Shown: piece after piece, positions 37,257-46,224 of the stretch
Layout of the letters: each line of letters starts with the position of its first letter
Numbering within the stretch: position 1 is the first letter of the stretch
Assembly: GCF_020966775.1 (NCBI RefSeq)
Contig: NZ_JAJKFV010000030.1
Location: 248,001 to 312,000 of the forward strand
Length of the DNA: 64,000 nt
Direction of reading: 5' to 3'
Source: Rhodopirellula halodulae
Lineage (GTDB): Bacteria; Planctomycetota; Planctomycetia; Pirellulales; Pirellulaceae
Notes under the pieces: generated by a model
What the model was told of the DNA's origin: nothing
Seen by the model: the letters and a program-made list of their open reading frames with translations, nothing else
Databases searched by the model: none
Program-made: the position numbers and the translations under genes

Positions 37257-39278
37257 TCACCAGTTGAAGTTCGCTCCGAGGTAGGCTCCGTGAAGAATCA
37301 GGCTGCTGTCGGCGTGCAGGGCACTGGCCGATGCACTCGAGCTGTAGTCACGCGAGTAGTTGTCGGCGATGGCCAAGCCGGTCGCACCGAGGACTCGGTA
37401 ACCACCGCGGATCGTCCAGCAGTTGCTGACGCGGACACCGAGGCCCAAGTCGAATTCGCCCAAGGTCGACAGAACCGTGTCGGTTGTCTCGTAGTCGATC
37501 GCCAGACCTGGCATCGCTGCCAACTCGGCCGCGGTATCTTGCGTTCCCAAACGATGACGGAACTCAGCTTGGTTTCCGTAGAGACCGAACTTGCCGCCGA
37601 CGTTGAAGTTCACACGGCTGCCCAAGCAGTAGATCAGTTGGCTGCCGAACTGGTAGCCGAACAAATCGTTCTCCGTCGAGGTCGTGTCGTAGATATCGTT
37701 CATCGTGTAGCCCGCACGGCCATCGACGTCGAAGGCATAGTCCACGCTGTCTTTGAACTGGAACCAACGCAAACCGTGGCTGGTCACGACTTGGACTTTG
37801 CCGTTGCAAGGACGAACGAGTGGTCCGGCGGCTCCGCCATAACCGAAACGAGGTCCGCATGGTTGGCATGCGGCAGGTGGGCAGGCACCCGTGTTGCAGC
37901 TGCCGTAGCCACCGTACTGAGCTCCGCCGTAACCGCCGACTCCGCCGTAGCCACCAAAGCCCATGAAGCTTTTCATCTTGTGACCGAAGCCGTGGCCGGT
38001 GCCGCAAGAAGCAGCCGAAGCTCGTTGAGCCCCCATCAAGCCGAAGCTAAACAGGTTGACTTCCAAGCCTTGGATGTCGACGTCGCGACGTGCACGGAAC
38101 TGAGTGGCTTCCGCATAGGAGTTGGTACCAGCACCACCTGGAGCGGCGTTCGTATCACCGCCGTCCAGTGCCGATTGACCGGCACGTCCATCGATGATGT
38201 CGTAGATGCTGTAGTCAGCGCCACCGTTCAGGGCGTTGTATGTTCCGCCACCGTTGTCGTAGTTGTACGGCATTTGAGCGCCGTGGTACTGAGGCATGCC
38301 CGATGCACGCAGAGCACCACCACCGCCACCGTTGGCGATCGAGTCTTCCGCCGTGTAGACCGGCGAGTTGTACATCTCGGAATCTGGATCCCAGTTGAAG
38401 TACGTCACACCGAGCCCGTATTGGCCGCATCCGAGGTAACGACCGAAGCTGAGGCTGTAGCCAAGAGCACTGTCTGGTTCGATCGATCCGATGCCCATCA
38501 GTGGCAAGTAAGGACGGTTCGGATCAGCGGAGTCGTAGCGAGAAACGATGTTCCGGTCTTTGCCGTTGGTATCCATGTTGAAGAACAACAGGTCAAACGA
38601 TCCGAACCATGGGAACAAAGGTGCGCGAACGGGAGCCGCTGCTGGCATGCCGCATGATTGGGCTGCGTAGGAGCTGCCTTCCCAAGGTTGCGAAGCCGCT
38701 TGCATGTAGGGGCTTGGCTGAGCACATGACTGGCAATCGCCCGATGCGGAACCGTACTCGACGGGAGCCGCGTGGTGCTCGACAGGTGCGGAGTGCTGGT
38801 GCACCGTGGAGTGCTGGTGGGTGCCCGAGTGTTGATGCACCGTTGCCGATGGAGCCGCGTAGCTTGGGGCCGGTTGTGCGGGAGCAACATGTTGTTGCGT
38901 GGGGGCCGCCAGCGATTCGCCGTACGAAGGGGCTGGGGTGGGGATGGATTCAGGCGGTGGCAATTGCGAATCGTATCCACCGGTCGAGGCGGGTTGGAAC
39001 AATTGAGGCCCGTTGTTTGGGACTCCGAAGTTGTTCCACTTCGCGGGTGCCTGGTAGTTGTTGGCGGGTTGCTGATAGTTGCCGCCGCCGAACGTCTGCA
39101 CGGACTGGGTCTGTGGCACGCCCAGTTGGCTGGTGGGGCCAACGTTGGGTTGAGCCGTGTTGGTGTAACCGTTGTAAGGTTGACCACCGTAAGGGTTCGG
39201 CCCGTATTGTGCCGAAGCGACCGTGCAAACACCCATGGAAAGGGTGGCTGCGACAGCTCGCAAGACGTTGAATTTCAT
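37257..39278 (-). CDS. Outer-membrane beta-barrel protein (BBP7-like)
   Basis: 673 residues, ATG at 39278 with an AAGGAG 6 bases upstream. A signal peptide (1-23, cleavage after ASA-Q) leads into a long Gln/Asn/Pro/Tyr-rich linker (25-195) that includes HQHS repeats, then a beta-strand-rich barrel region with a Gly/Tyr/Cys-rich insert (about 430-490). The protein ends in Trp after alternating hydrophobic residues, as outer-membrane barrels do. It resembles the large planctomycete beta-barrel family called BBP7 in current annotation; that match is from memory. Likely a porin-like or structural protein of the outer membrane. Confidence 0.75.
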   Translation of the reverse strand: MKFNVLRAVAATLSMGVCTVASAQYGPNPYGGQPYNGYTNTAQPNVGPTSQLGVPQTQSVQTFGGGNYQQPANNYQAPAKWNNFGVPNNGPQLFQPASTGGYDSQLPPPESIPTPAPSYGESLAAPTQQHVAPAQPAPSYAAPSATVHQHSGTHQHSTVHQHSAPVEHHAAPVEYGSASGDCQSCAQPSPYMQAASQPWEGSSYAAQSCGMPAAAPVRAPLFPWFGSFDLLFFNMDTNGKDRNIVSRYDSADPNRPYLPLMGIGSIEPDSALGYSLSFGRYLGCGQYGLGVTYFNWDPDSEMYNSPVYTAEDSIANGGGGGALRASGMPQYHGAQMPYNYDNGGGTYNALNGGADYSIYDIIDGRAGQSALDGGDTNAAPGGAGTNSYAEATQFRARRDVDIQGLEVNLFSFGLMGAQRASAASCGTGHGFGHKMKSFMGFGGYGGVGGYGGAQYGGYGSCNTGACPPAACQPCGPRFGYGGAAGPLVRPCNGKVQVVTSHGLRWFQFKDSVDYAFDVDGRAGYTMNDIYDTTSTENDLFGYQFGSQLIYCLGSRVNFNVGGKFGLYGNQAEFRHRLGTQDTAAELAAMPGLAIDYETTDTVLSTLGEFDLGLGVRVSNCWTIRGGYRVLGATGLAIADNYSRDYSSSASASALHADSSLILHGAYLGANFNW

Positions 39279-40031
39279 CGCTGACTCCTTCTGCGTGCGC
39301 TAATGTGCTTCATTGCAACTGCCCTAGCCGAAATCGAGTCATCCATTGAGGCGACCGACCAAGATCGAAATGACAGTCAACGTTGGACCAGGTGTTGCCG
39401 GCCCAAAGGCTGGGAGGCACTCACGATGTGTCATGTCGATCTCAATCGGGTGAGCATCGTGCTCGGCACCCACTCGAATGTTCAATGCGGTGGACTTGAA
39501 TTGAGAGTGTCGGGGCACCACGCCGATTGCTCGGCTTGGGAATCCTTCCGCAACTCGAATCGACCGTGGTGCACCTATTTCCACGTACCAATCCCTCAAT
39601 TGGCGGCTAACTCACACCGGTTTCCATGAAGAATGGTTGCGATTGCCAGAAGCGGCACAAACGGAACGGTTTGCCAATCCGAACCGTTTTCGCCCAACGG
39701 TACCGGCGAGGGAGATTGAATTCACCAATCGGCAAACTGCCCGTTATCCGAACAGTGGTTGTGGGAGACGCGTCTTGCCGGTTTCAAACATGCAGCGGGG
39801 GTTTGCCTCGCGGCTTAAGTCCGCAATTTGCGAGTAGCCGTGCCGCCCATCGCGAGAAGTTGGGTCGACTTTCGGCAGAGGACAGAACCGCCGAACGTCG
39901 TTCCCTTGATCTCCTCGCCGTTCCGTTGCAGGATTGACGCTGCGGTTGTCCGCAGGCTTCGCTCGCCGCTCCGCTGCTTCCGATGTGATCCCATCGATCG
40001 CCCCTCTCTTTCTCCCACACGGATTCTCAAA
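39279..40031. other. Gene-free region between divergent genes (753 bp)
   Basis: It separates the beta-barrel gene (minus) and the DUF2237 gene (plus), so both promoters should lie here. Short open frames on both strands show no domain. I could not assign a promoter or RNA with confidence. Confidence 0.4.
39285..39290 (-). promoter_or_regulatory. Strong Shine-Dalgarno of the beta-barrel gene
   Basis: Read on the minus strand this is AAGGAG, 6 bases before the ATG at 39278. Such a full match is uncommon in this window, consistent with high expression of an outer-membrane protein. Confidence 0.7.
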
Positions 40032-40412
40032 ATGGCTTCACCCACGCCTTCGAAGGCCAAAAACGTGCTGGGCACCGAATTGGAGGTATGCAGCACCGAT
40101 CCGATGACCGGTTTCTATCGCGATGGCTGCTGCAACACAGGCGGCCAGGACGTCGGATTGCACGTGGTGTGTGCCGAGATGACCGAGGACTTTCTCGAAT
40201 TCAGTCGCCGCCAAGGCAATGACTTGAGCACCCCCATGCCGATGTATGAATTCCCCGGTTTGAAACCAGGTGATCGGTGGTGTTTGTGTGCGGCACGTTG
40301 GAAAGAGGCTTTCGACGCGGGAATGGCACCCAAAGTCCACTTGGAGGCCACCCACATTTCGGCACTCGAGTTCGCCTCGCTGGACGAACTCCGCGAGTTC
40401 GCGTTGGACTGA
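40032..40412 (+). CDS. DUF2237 family protein
   Basis: 126 residues from the ATG at 40032. The whole length matches the DUF2237 pattern: NVLGTELEVCSTDPMTGFYR near the start, GCCNTG, EFSRRQGNDLSTP, and FPGLKPGDRWCLCAARW. The conserved cysteines (in CSTDP, GCCN, WCLC) suggest metal binding or disulfides. The biochemical function is unknown. The family is widespread as a stand-alone gene. Confidence 0.92.
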   Translation: MASPTPSKAKNVLGTELEVCSTDPMTGFYRDGCCNTGGQDVGLHVVCAEMTEDFLEFSRRQGNDLSTPMPMYEFPGLKPGDRWCLCAARWKEAFDAGMAPKVHLEATHISALEFASLDELREFALD

Positions 40413-40463
40413 GCCTGCGTTTGGGATCAGCCCATGCCTGAGTTCAGCCCGTGCAGCCGAGTA

Positions 40464-40892
40464 TCAGGCTTTTTGGCCTTGAATGGTCAGGACCAGATTC
40501 CGCGACGAAGCACGATCGCGGTGTTCGCACAGGTAGATTCCCTGCCAAGTGCCCACGTTCAGTCGTCCGTTCTTGATCGGAACGCTGACGCTGCTTCCCA
40601 TCATGGATGCTTTCACATGGGCGGGCATGTCATCGGGGCCCTCCAGCGTGTGCACATAGGCAAGTGATTCCGGAACGGCGTGATTCATGGCCGTTTCGAA
40701 GTCCACTCGCACATCGGGATCCGCGTTTTCGTTGATGGTCAGCGAAGCGCTGGTGTGCTGAATGAACACGTGAAGCAGTCCGATTTCGATCTCACGGAGC
40801 TCCGGCAAGGCCTCCAGGATCGGCCGTGTGACCAAGTGAAAACCACGTCGAGCGGCTGGCAAACTGATTTCACGCTGCATCCAGTACGACAT
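40464..40892 (-). CDS. YjbQ-like protein (UPF0047), secondary thiamine-phosphate synthase type
   Basis: 142 residues from the ATG at 40892; a second ATG four codons on and a TTG upstream are possible. The family signature is complete: GLLHVFIQHTSASLTINENADP, DDMPAHVKASMMG and GTWQGIYLCEHR. E. coli YjbQ, of the same length, has weak thiamin-phosphate synthase activity, but the physiological role is not settled. Histidines in QHTSAS and EHR probably bind metal. Confidence 0.93.
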   Translation of the reverse strand: MSYWMQREISLPAARRGFHLVTRPILEALPELREIEIGLLHVFIQHTSASLTINENADPDVRVDFETAMNHAVPESLAYVHTLEGPDDMPAHVKASMMGSSVSVPIKNGRLNVGTWQGIYLCEHRDRASSRNLVLTIQGQKA

Positions 40893-41368
40893 TTGGGAAG
40901 CGACCAAGAGTTCGAGAAGAAATTTTTTTGAATTTTTTTTCGGGCTCGCGCGAGTGGTAACGTTTGTGCGTTTTCTGACTCACCCGACCCGGCGGGGGCG
41001 AATTTTGAACGAGAAACCGGTTTCATGGCAAGGCTGTCAAGCCCCTTCTCGAAACCTTCATCTAGGGATTAGGTTGGCGATCACCCCCTTGACGCCTTCA
41101 TATTTCCCCAGCTTCCAAATCCATGGAGCAGATACCGGTAAAGTCACCCTGGTTGGCAAGCTCACTAATGACCGTTGTGGGCAGACGCGTAGAACCCTGG
41201 GAAGGGCAAGCCCCCTCCAGAATTTTCTTGACCCACGCATTCCGACACGAATAATCCCCTCGTGTGAAATGCTCCCGGCGAAAGGAATTGGTTGGGAGCG
41301 AGTGTTTAAAAGTTGAGTTGCGGACGCGCGGAGCGCTCCTGACTCCTTTGAAAGTAAATCGGAATAGT
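40893..41368 (+). other. Long leader region upstream of the 74-aa gene (476 bp)
   Basis: No gene is visible between YjbQ and the 74-aa gene. The part 40990-41230 has several short inverted stretches (for example CCCTGGGAAGGG and GGGCAAGCCC) that could fold, and a sigma70-like promoter follows at 41228-41256. I cannot match it to a known RNA family by eye; it does not look like tmRNA, SRP RNA or RNase P RNA. Confidence 0.4.
41228..41256 (+). promoter_or_regulatory. Putative sigma70-type promoter
   Basis: TTGACC (41228-41233), a 17-base spacer, and ATAATC (41251-41256). Transcription would start near 41263, leaving a leader of about 105 bases before the ATG at 41369. Confidence 0.45.
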
Positions 41369-41593
41369 ATGACTCATTGCAAAAACGTTTTCGAAGCGAT
41401 CTTGCGTTACGGACACGATGAAGATTTCGTGCCTAACGAAGACGAAACGTTCACTGCGACGGATGCTCCTGCGGGCAGCCAAGAGAAGATCGAAGTCCTG
41501 CGTCGTCGTGTTGAGTTGGGCCAACCACTTTGGCACACCACCGACCGTATCGACTACAGCGGTTTGACTGGCGCGATCCGCCCTCGCGAGTAA
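41369..41593 (+). CDS. 74-residue acidic protein of unknown function
   Basis: ATG at 41369; the frame is open 105 bases further upstream, but those codons lie in the leader. The protein is acidic in the middle (HDEDFVPNEDE), then has a helix-like REVL-type segment and ends with WHTTDRIDYSGLTGAIRPRE. There is no signal peptide, membrane segment or cysteine pair. I do not recognise a family. Promoter, long leader and a very strong terminator make it a self-contained and probably well-expressed gene. Confidence 0.7.
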   Translation: MTHCKNVFEAILRYGHDEDFVPNEDETFTATDAPAGSQEKIEVLRRRVELGQPLWHTTDRIDYSGLTGAIRPRE

Positions 41594-41672
41594 TCGGGAA
41601 TGGCGATGTGTCTCGCGTGATCAACGCTGAGCTTTCCGCATCTCCCTCCCCCCACGCAACGAAACGACCCAG

Positions 41673-41706
41673 AAACCCCGGTCTCCCGCGACCGGGGTTT
41701 TTTATT
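41673..41706 (+). terminator. Strong intrinsic terminator
   Basis: AAACCCCGGT pairs perfectly with ACCGGGGTTT around an 8-base loop and is followed by TTTATTTG. It ends the 74-aa gene's transcript about 80 bases after its stop. Confidence 0.88.
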
Positions 41707-41779
41707 TGTCGCTTCGCTTTTTCCCGGTCGCGTCTCCGAATGGGGAAGCGATTGCACGCGGATCCGTTAAACTCTCTCC

Positions 41780-44554
41780 ATGCTGCCACCCAATCTTTCC
41801 ACGCCGCCCGAATTGCTCGCCCCCGCCGGTAATTGGGACTGCGCTGATGCGGCAATCGAAAACGGTGCCGATGCGATCTATTTCGGCTTGGACCGCGGTT
41901 TCAACGCGCGACATCGAGCCGCGAATTTTGGGGTGAAGGACCTGCCATCGCTGATGGGCAAATTGCACCTTCGCGGGCTACGAGGCTATGTGACGCTGAA
42001 CACGCTGGTTTTTCCCGAAGAACTCAGCGGTCTGATCGAGGTCATCGACGCGATCGCCAGTGCTGGCGTGGATGCAGTTCTGGTCCAAGACTTCGGTGTT
42101 GCTCGGATCGTGAAAGCGATTTGCCCGGACTTGGAAATTCATGCGTCGACGCAGATGAGCCTGACCAGTTCGGAAACGATCGCGGTGGCGGAGTCGTTGG
42201 GGCTTTCACGCGTCGTGGTGGCTCGTGAATTGTCGGTGTCCGAGATCAAGAAGATTCGATCCAAGACACAAATGCCATTGGAGGCGTTCATTCATGGTGC
42301 GCTATGTGTTGCGTACAGCGGCCAGTGTTTGACCAGCGAATCACTGGGCGGACGCAGCGCCAACCGCGGGCAGTGTGCACAGGCTTGCCGTCTGCCATAC
42401 GAGCTGGTCTGCGACGGCGAAGACCGAGACCTGGGGGACGTTCGCTATCTGCTCAGCCCGCAAGACCTGGCCGGCTACGCCGCGATTCCGGACATGATCG
42501 ATGCCGGCGTGAACAGCCTGAAGATCGAGGGCCGTCTGAAGACACCCGAGTACGTTGCCAACATTTGTGGTCATTATCGCCGAGCCATCGACCAAGCCGT
42601 CGCGGAAGGAACGGTCGATCTGGGAAACGAGGCGCGACACGAAATGGAGTTGTCGTTCTCGCGAGGCTTCACGCCCGGATGGTTGGAAGGCAACGACCAC
42701 AAACGCTTGGTCCCCGGCATCCGATCTGCCAAACAAGGCATCGAGTTGGGCGAAGTGCGAGCGATTGGCAAGGATTCAATCTTGGTGGACGTTCAGTGCC
42801 GACTTGCTTTGGGCGATGGATTGGCGATCCAGTCCGCCGTGGATCCCAACAGCGGACGTGCCTTCGACAGCGGATTCGCCGATCATCACCAAGGTGGCCG
42901 AATCTACTCGCTGAACCTGGATCAACCGGAACGATCGAATCGTCGCCAATCCTCGCGTACGAATCAGTCGAACGAAAGGAATTCGAAACGCAAGTCACCG
43001 TCGCCTTGGGAGCGAGCACGTCAACGAACACAGATGGCTGCCGGATCGTCGGCCTCTGAATCGTCGGCTTCTGAATCGTCGCCTTCTGGATCGTCGCCCC
43101 CTGAATCCTTGGGTGCAAAACGATCTGATGTCGAACCGGGGCAAAGTGTTTGGATCGGATTCGGACGAGGCGAGCTAGATTTCTCTCGCATCGAAATCGG
43201 TGCCACCGTCTTTAAAAACGATGATCCGCAACTCAACAAACGGCTGGCCGCGACGTTTGGCGGCAAACCCAGACGGACGCGTGCGTTGGATTTGCACGTG
43301 GTTGCGAAAGTCGGCTCGCCGATCGAAGTCACTGGTACGTTAGAAAGCAGCGACCCATCCATCCGAGACCCATCCATCCGAGAAACGGTGGTTGGGGAAG
43401 ACCCGCTGGACGTGGCTCGGAAGCACGCGATCACGGACGACGTTTTGACGGACAAATTGGGACGTTTGGGAGGCAGCCCGTTCCACTTGGGGAGGCTAAC
43501 GTCTGAATTCGAGGGCAACCCCATGGTGCCGTTGGGTTTGCTCAACCAATTGCGTCGCGAATTGGTTGAACGCGTGGAAGACCAGTTGCACACACCGCCG
43601 CGACGCACAGTGCGAGTGTCCGCGGGAAAGGCTCTAATTGCACCGATTGCGAGCGACAACGCGGATGACCCAAGCTCATCGGCGGACACCGAAGGAGCGA
43701 CCTTGTCCGTCTTGTGCCGCAACATGGAACAGGTGCATGCCGCGATTGCGATGCGAGCCAAACGTGTTTACGTGGATTTCCACGATCCTCGCGAACACAA
43801 ACAAGCCATTTCGCTGTCGGAGCAGAATGAAACGGAGATTTGGATCGCTTCCATTCGGATGCAAAAACCGGGTGAGATGGGGCTGCTGAAACAACTGATC
43901 AAACAGGAACCGGCGGGAGTTCTCGCGAGGAATTTGGCCGCCATGAATGCCGGCTTGGACGCGGGGCTGCCAACCATCGCGGATTTTTCTTTGAATGTTG
44001 CCAACCATCGATCCGCGGAATGGTTGATCGACCAGGGCGTTCAGCGAGTCACGGCGTCGTACGATTTGAACGCGGATCAATTGGATCAATTGGTACGTTC
44101 GATGCCAGCGACTTGGTTGGAATTGGTGCTTCATCAACACATGCCGATGTTCCACATGGAGCATTGTGTGTTCTGCAGCGTGCTTTCGCCTGGCACGAAC
44201 AAGACCAACTGCGGACGGCCTTGCGACACGCATGTTGTTCAGTTGCGGGATCGTGTTGGCAAGTTGCATGAATTGCAAGCCGACATCGCTTGCCGAAACA
44301 CTCTGTTCAATGCGACGCCGCAAAGCGGAGCCGATATCACGCGAGACATGATAGGGCACGGCGTTCGTTCGTTCCGCGTTGAACTGCTGACCGAAAAGCA
44401 AGCGGACGCCGAGAAGGTCTTGCAGTTGTATCAGCAACTGTTGGCTGGCGAGATCGAGGGTCGCGATGTGTGGCAAAACTTGGCCGCCGAAAACCGAGTC
44501 GGTGTGACTCGCGGAACGTTGGAAGCTAAGCGAAACCCGCTGGCGATTCTGTAA
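41780..44554 (+). CDS. Peptidase U32 family protein with DUF3656-like C-terminus
   Basis: 924 residues, ATG at 41780. The U32 core (about 10-300) starts PELLAPAGNWDCADAAIENG and holds the family signature EAFIHGALCVAYSGQC...NRGQCAQACR with its cysteines. The C-terminal half carries a second region with Cys-containing HMEHCVFC and GTNKTNCGRPC. Long U32 proteins act on rRNA or tRNA hydroxylation (E. coli RlhA makes 5-hydroxycytidine in 23S rRNA) rather than as collagenases; this one is longer than RlhA, so the same role is inference. A Ser-rich linker made of 15-bp tandem repeats (residues about 422-441) splits the protein. Confidence 0.88.
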   Translation: MLPPNLSTPPELLAPAGNWDCADAAIENGADAIYFGLDRGFNARHRAANFGVKDLPSLMGKLHLRGLRGYVTLNTLVFPEELSGLIEVIDAIASAGVDAVLVQDFGVARIVKAICPDLEIHASTQMSLTSSETIAVAESLGLSRVVVARELSVSEIKKIRSKTQMPLEAFIHGALCVAYSGQCLTSESLGGRSANRGQCAQACRLPYELVCDGEDRDLGDVRYLLSPQDLAGYAAIPDMIDAGVNSLKIEGRLKTPEYVANICGHYRRAIDQAVAEGTVDLGNEARHEMELSFSRGFTPGWLEGNDHKRLVPGIRSAKQGIELGEVRAIGKDSILVDVQCRLALGDGLAIQSAVDPNSGRAFDSGFADHHQGGRIYSLNLDQPERSNRRQSSRTNQSNERNSKRKSPSPWERARQRTQMAAGSSASESSASESSPSGSSPPESLGAKRSDVEPGQSVWIGFGRGELDFSRIEIGATVFKNDDPQLNKRLAATFGGKPRRTRALDLHVVAKVGSPIEVTGTLESSDPSIRDPSIRETVVGEDPLDVARKHAITDDVLTDKLGRLGGSPFHLGRLTSEFEGNPMVPLGLLNQLRRELVERVEDQLHTPPRRTVRVSAGKALIAPIASDNADDPSSSADTEGATLSVLCRNMEQVHAAIAMRAKRVYVDFHDPREHKQAISLSEQNETEIWIASIRMQKPGEMGLLKQLIKQEPAGVLARNLAAMNAGLDAGLPTIADFSLNVANHRSAEWLIDQGVQRVTASYDLNADQLDQLVRSMPATWLELVLHQHMPMFHMEHCVFCSVLSPGTNKTNCGRPCDTHVVQLRDRVGKLHELQADIACRNTLFNATPQSGADITRDMIGHGVRSFRVELLTEKQADAEKVLQLYQQLLAGEIEGRDVWQNLAAENRVGVTRGTLEAKRNPLAIL
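43043..43102 (+). repeat. 15-bp tandem repeat inside the U32 gene (4 copies)
   Basis: Four near-identical 15-base units (consensus start GAATCGTCG) encode Ser-Ser-x-Ser-Glu/Gly repeats. The unit length is a multiple of three, so copy-number change would keep the frame. Confidence 0.85.
43352..43381 (+). repeat. 15-bp exact tandem duplication inside the U32 gene
   Basis: GACCCATCCATCCGA occurs twice in a row, encoding DPSIR twice. This is a second in-frame expansion 250 bases from the Ser-rich one. Confidence 0.85.
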
Positions 44555-44593
44555 GACGCGTTGTTCGTCCGTCAGCGTCACCGATCAACCAAC

Positions 44594-44619
44594 CGTAGGA
44601 TGGGCACTCCTACCCATCC
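44594..44619 (+). repeat. Dispersed inverted repeat, copy 2
   Basis: The core GGATGGGCACTCCT matches the minus strand at 13618-13644. It sits in the 161-base gap between the converging U32 and UdgX genes. Confidence 0.65.
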
Positions 44620-44715
44620 ATGCTGCCGCCGAAACTCGAATGCGGCCAATCACGGTGCATCGACCATCCGGTTGCAGTCTCCCATTCGCAACTGATGCTT
44701 ACGCCAAAAGAACGC

Positions 44716-46209
44716 TCAAGGCAGCATCCGGTAGTGCTCCGCGGCGAATTGCAAATCCTTTGAAAACGCTTCTCGCATGGTTTGCCGAGTCTCTTCGTTG
44801 GGCACTCGCAAGATTGCCGAGGGGTGATAGGTGGCCATCGTCCATTTGGCGTGATCCGAACGATGCACTTGGCCTCGTTCAACCAACAACCGAAACGCTG
44901 GACCGAGCAAGACCTTGGCGGCCGTGGCGCCGAGTGCAACGATCATTGGCGGACGTATCACGTCCAGTTCGGTTTCGAGCCACGGTCGACACGCGGCGAC
45001 TTCGCGAGCCGCGGGTTTGACGTGCAGACGTCGCTTTCCAGTCGGTTTGAATTTGAAGTGTTTGACCGTGTTGGTGATATAAAGTTCTTCGCGGTCCAAG
45101 CCCACCGCCTGCAACACCTCGTCCAGCAATTGCCCGGCGGGACCGATGAACGGGCTGCCGTGCAAGTCTTCTTGATCGCCCGGCTGTTCGCCAACCAAGA
45201 CGAGCTTGGCATTCGGATTGCCAACTCCAAACACGGTTTGTGTCGCTGGACCATGAAGGTCGCAGCCTTCGCAAACGGAGGCGGCTTGGCGAAGTTGTTT
45301 CAGTTTGGCGTCCGTCGATGAGCCGCTCAGCTCGGGAAGATACGGTTTGGCGGAAACGCCACCCTCGGCGTGTCGGATCATCGTTTCGACTCGCGTTGGT
45401 GCGTTGCGGACCAAGTCTTCGATCAGCTCGGTCTCTGGCATGGTTGCCCAATGTTTCCGTGGCATCTCGGCTCGCATGGCCGACAATTTGATCCGAGCCG
45501 GGTTGAAGATATTCGCGTAGTAGGTCTTCCAGACTTCTTCCAGTTCGTCGTCCGCTGGTGCGTCGCTGCGGGGAGCACCCGTGCCGAACGTCAGCGATTT
45601 GCCATCCCAGAAAGCTGATTCATCGGGAGTGAGAATGGCCCACCGCATAACGTCGAATCGTCGCGCAAAGAAGTCGGCGACCAATTCCAAGGTGTAATGA
45701 TCCGGACGGTGCCAAGCGACGAACCGCGGTCCGTCTTCGTCATGGATTTCTCGAAAGCGAACAAAGGCTTTCATCTTGTGAGCGTCGCGACGGACACTCT
45801 TTTCCATTTGCGTGACCGCATGAACATCCGCATCAGCGGCGTTGGTTAGCAAGTGTTTCTCGCCACCCGTGATCCGCCACAGCAACCGGTAGAGCAATTC
45901 CCACCGTTTAGGAGAACGGTGATGAGCGACCGAGCGGGCAAGATTGAGATAAGGTTTGGGGACCCGAAACGGCGACGCGGAGGGCTCGGCGCCTTGTTTG
46001 GCTGGACTGGCCGCTTGCGTTTCGTCCAAATCAGATTCCGACGACTCTTCCGCAAACAGACTGGACTGACGCTGGCCCATCTTGGACCGGCCGTCGATCC
46101 AGTGGATGGTTTCCGGCGCGGCTCCGCTGATCAGCAGACGCCGCGCCGAGTTTCGCCAATCTTCCCACCGCGTCGCCCGAACACTCAAACATTCTTCGGA
46201 CGCGGTCAT
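44716..46209 (-). CDS. DUF4130-UdgX fusion: uracil-DNA-binding glycosylase family protein
   Basis: 497 residues from the ATG at 46209; a TTG five codons upstream is less likely. The N-terminal part (about 10-270) matches the DUF4130 'probable DNA metabolism' domain. The C-terminal part (about 300-497) is a family-4-type uracil-DNA glycosylase of the UdgX group: cysteines for a 4Fe-4S cluster (CEGCDLHG), GEQPGDQED, and TYHPSAIL. The key loop reads KRRLH, with His396, the residue that in UdgX forms a covalent link to DNA after uracil removal (usual form KRRIH). It should trap or excise uracil in DNA. Confidence 0.93.
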   Translation of the reverse strand: MTASEECLSVRATRWEDWRNSARRLLISGAAPETIHWIDGRSKMGQRQSSLFAEESSESDLDETQAASPAKQGAEPSASPFRVPKPYLNLARSVAHHRSPKRWELLYRLLWRITGGEKHLLTNAADADVHAVTQMEKSVRRDAHKMKAFVRFREIHDEDGPRFVAWHRPDHYTLELVADFFARRFDVMRWAILTPDESAFWDGKSLTFGTGAPRSDAPADDELEEVWKTYYANIFNPARIKLSAMRAEMPRKHWATMPETELIEDLVRNAPTRVETMIRHAEGGVSAKPYLPELSGSSTDAKLKQLRQAASVCEGCDLHGPATQTVFGVGNPNAKLVLVGEQPGDQEDLHGSPFIGPAGQLLDEVLQAVGLDREELYITNTVKHFKFKPTGKRRLHVKPAAREVAACRPWLETELDVIRPPMIVALGATAAKVLLGPAFRLLVERGQVHRSDHAKWTMATYHPSAILRVPNEETRQTMREAFSKDLQFAAEHYRMLP

Positions 46210-46224
46210 GGCAAGAAAGATCAA

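Noticed and set aside
40990..41230. Known structural RNA (tmRNA, SRP RNA, RNase P RNA, 6S RNA)
   Set aside because: I looked for the conserved cores of these RNAs and did not find them; 6S RNA cannot be ruled out by eye but has no positive support.
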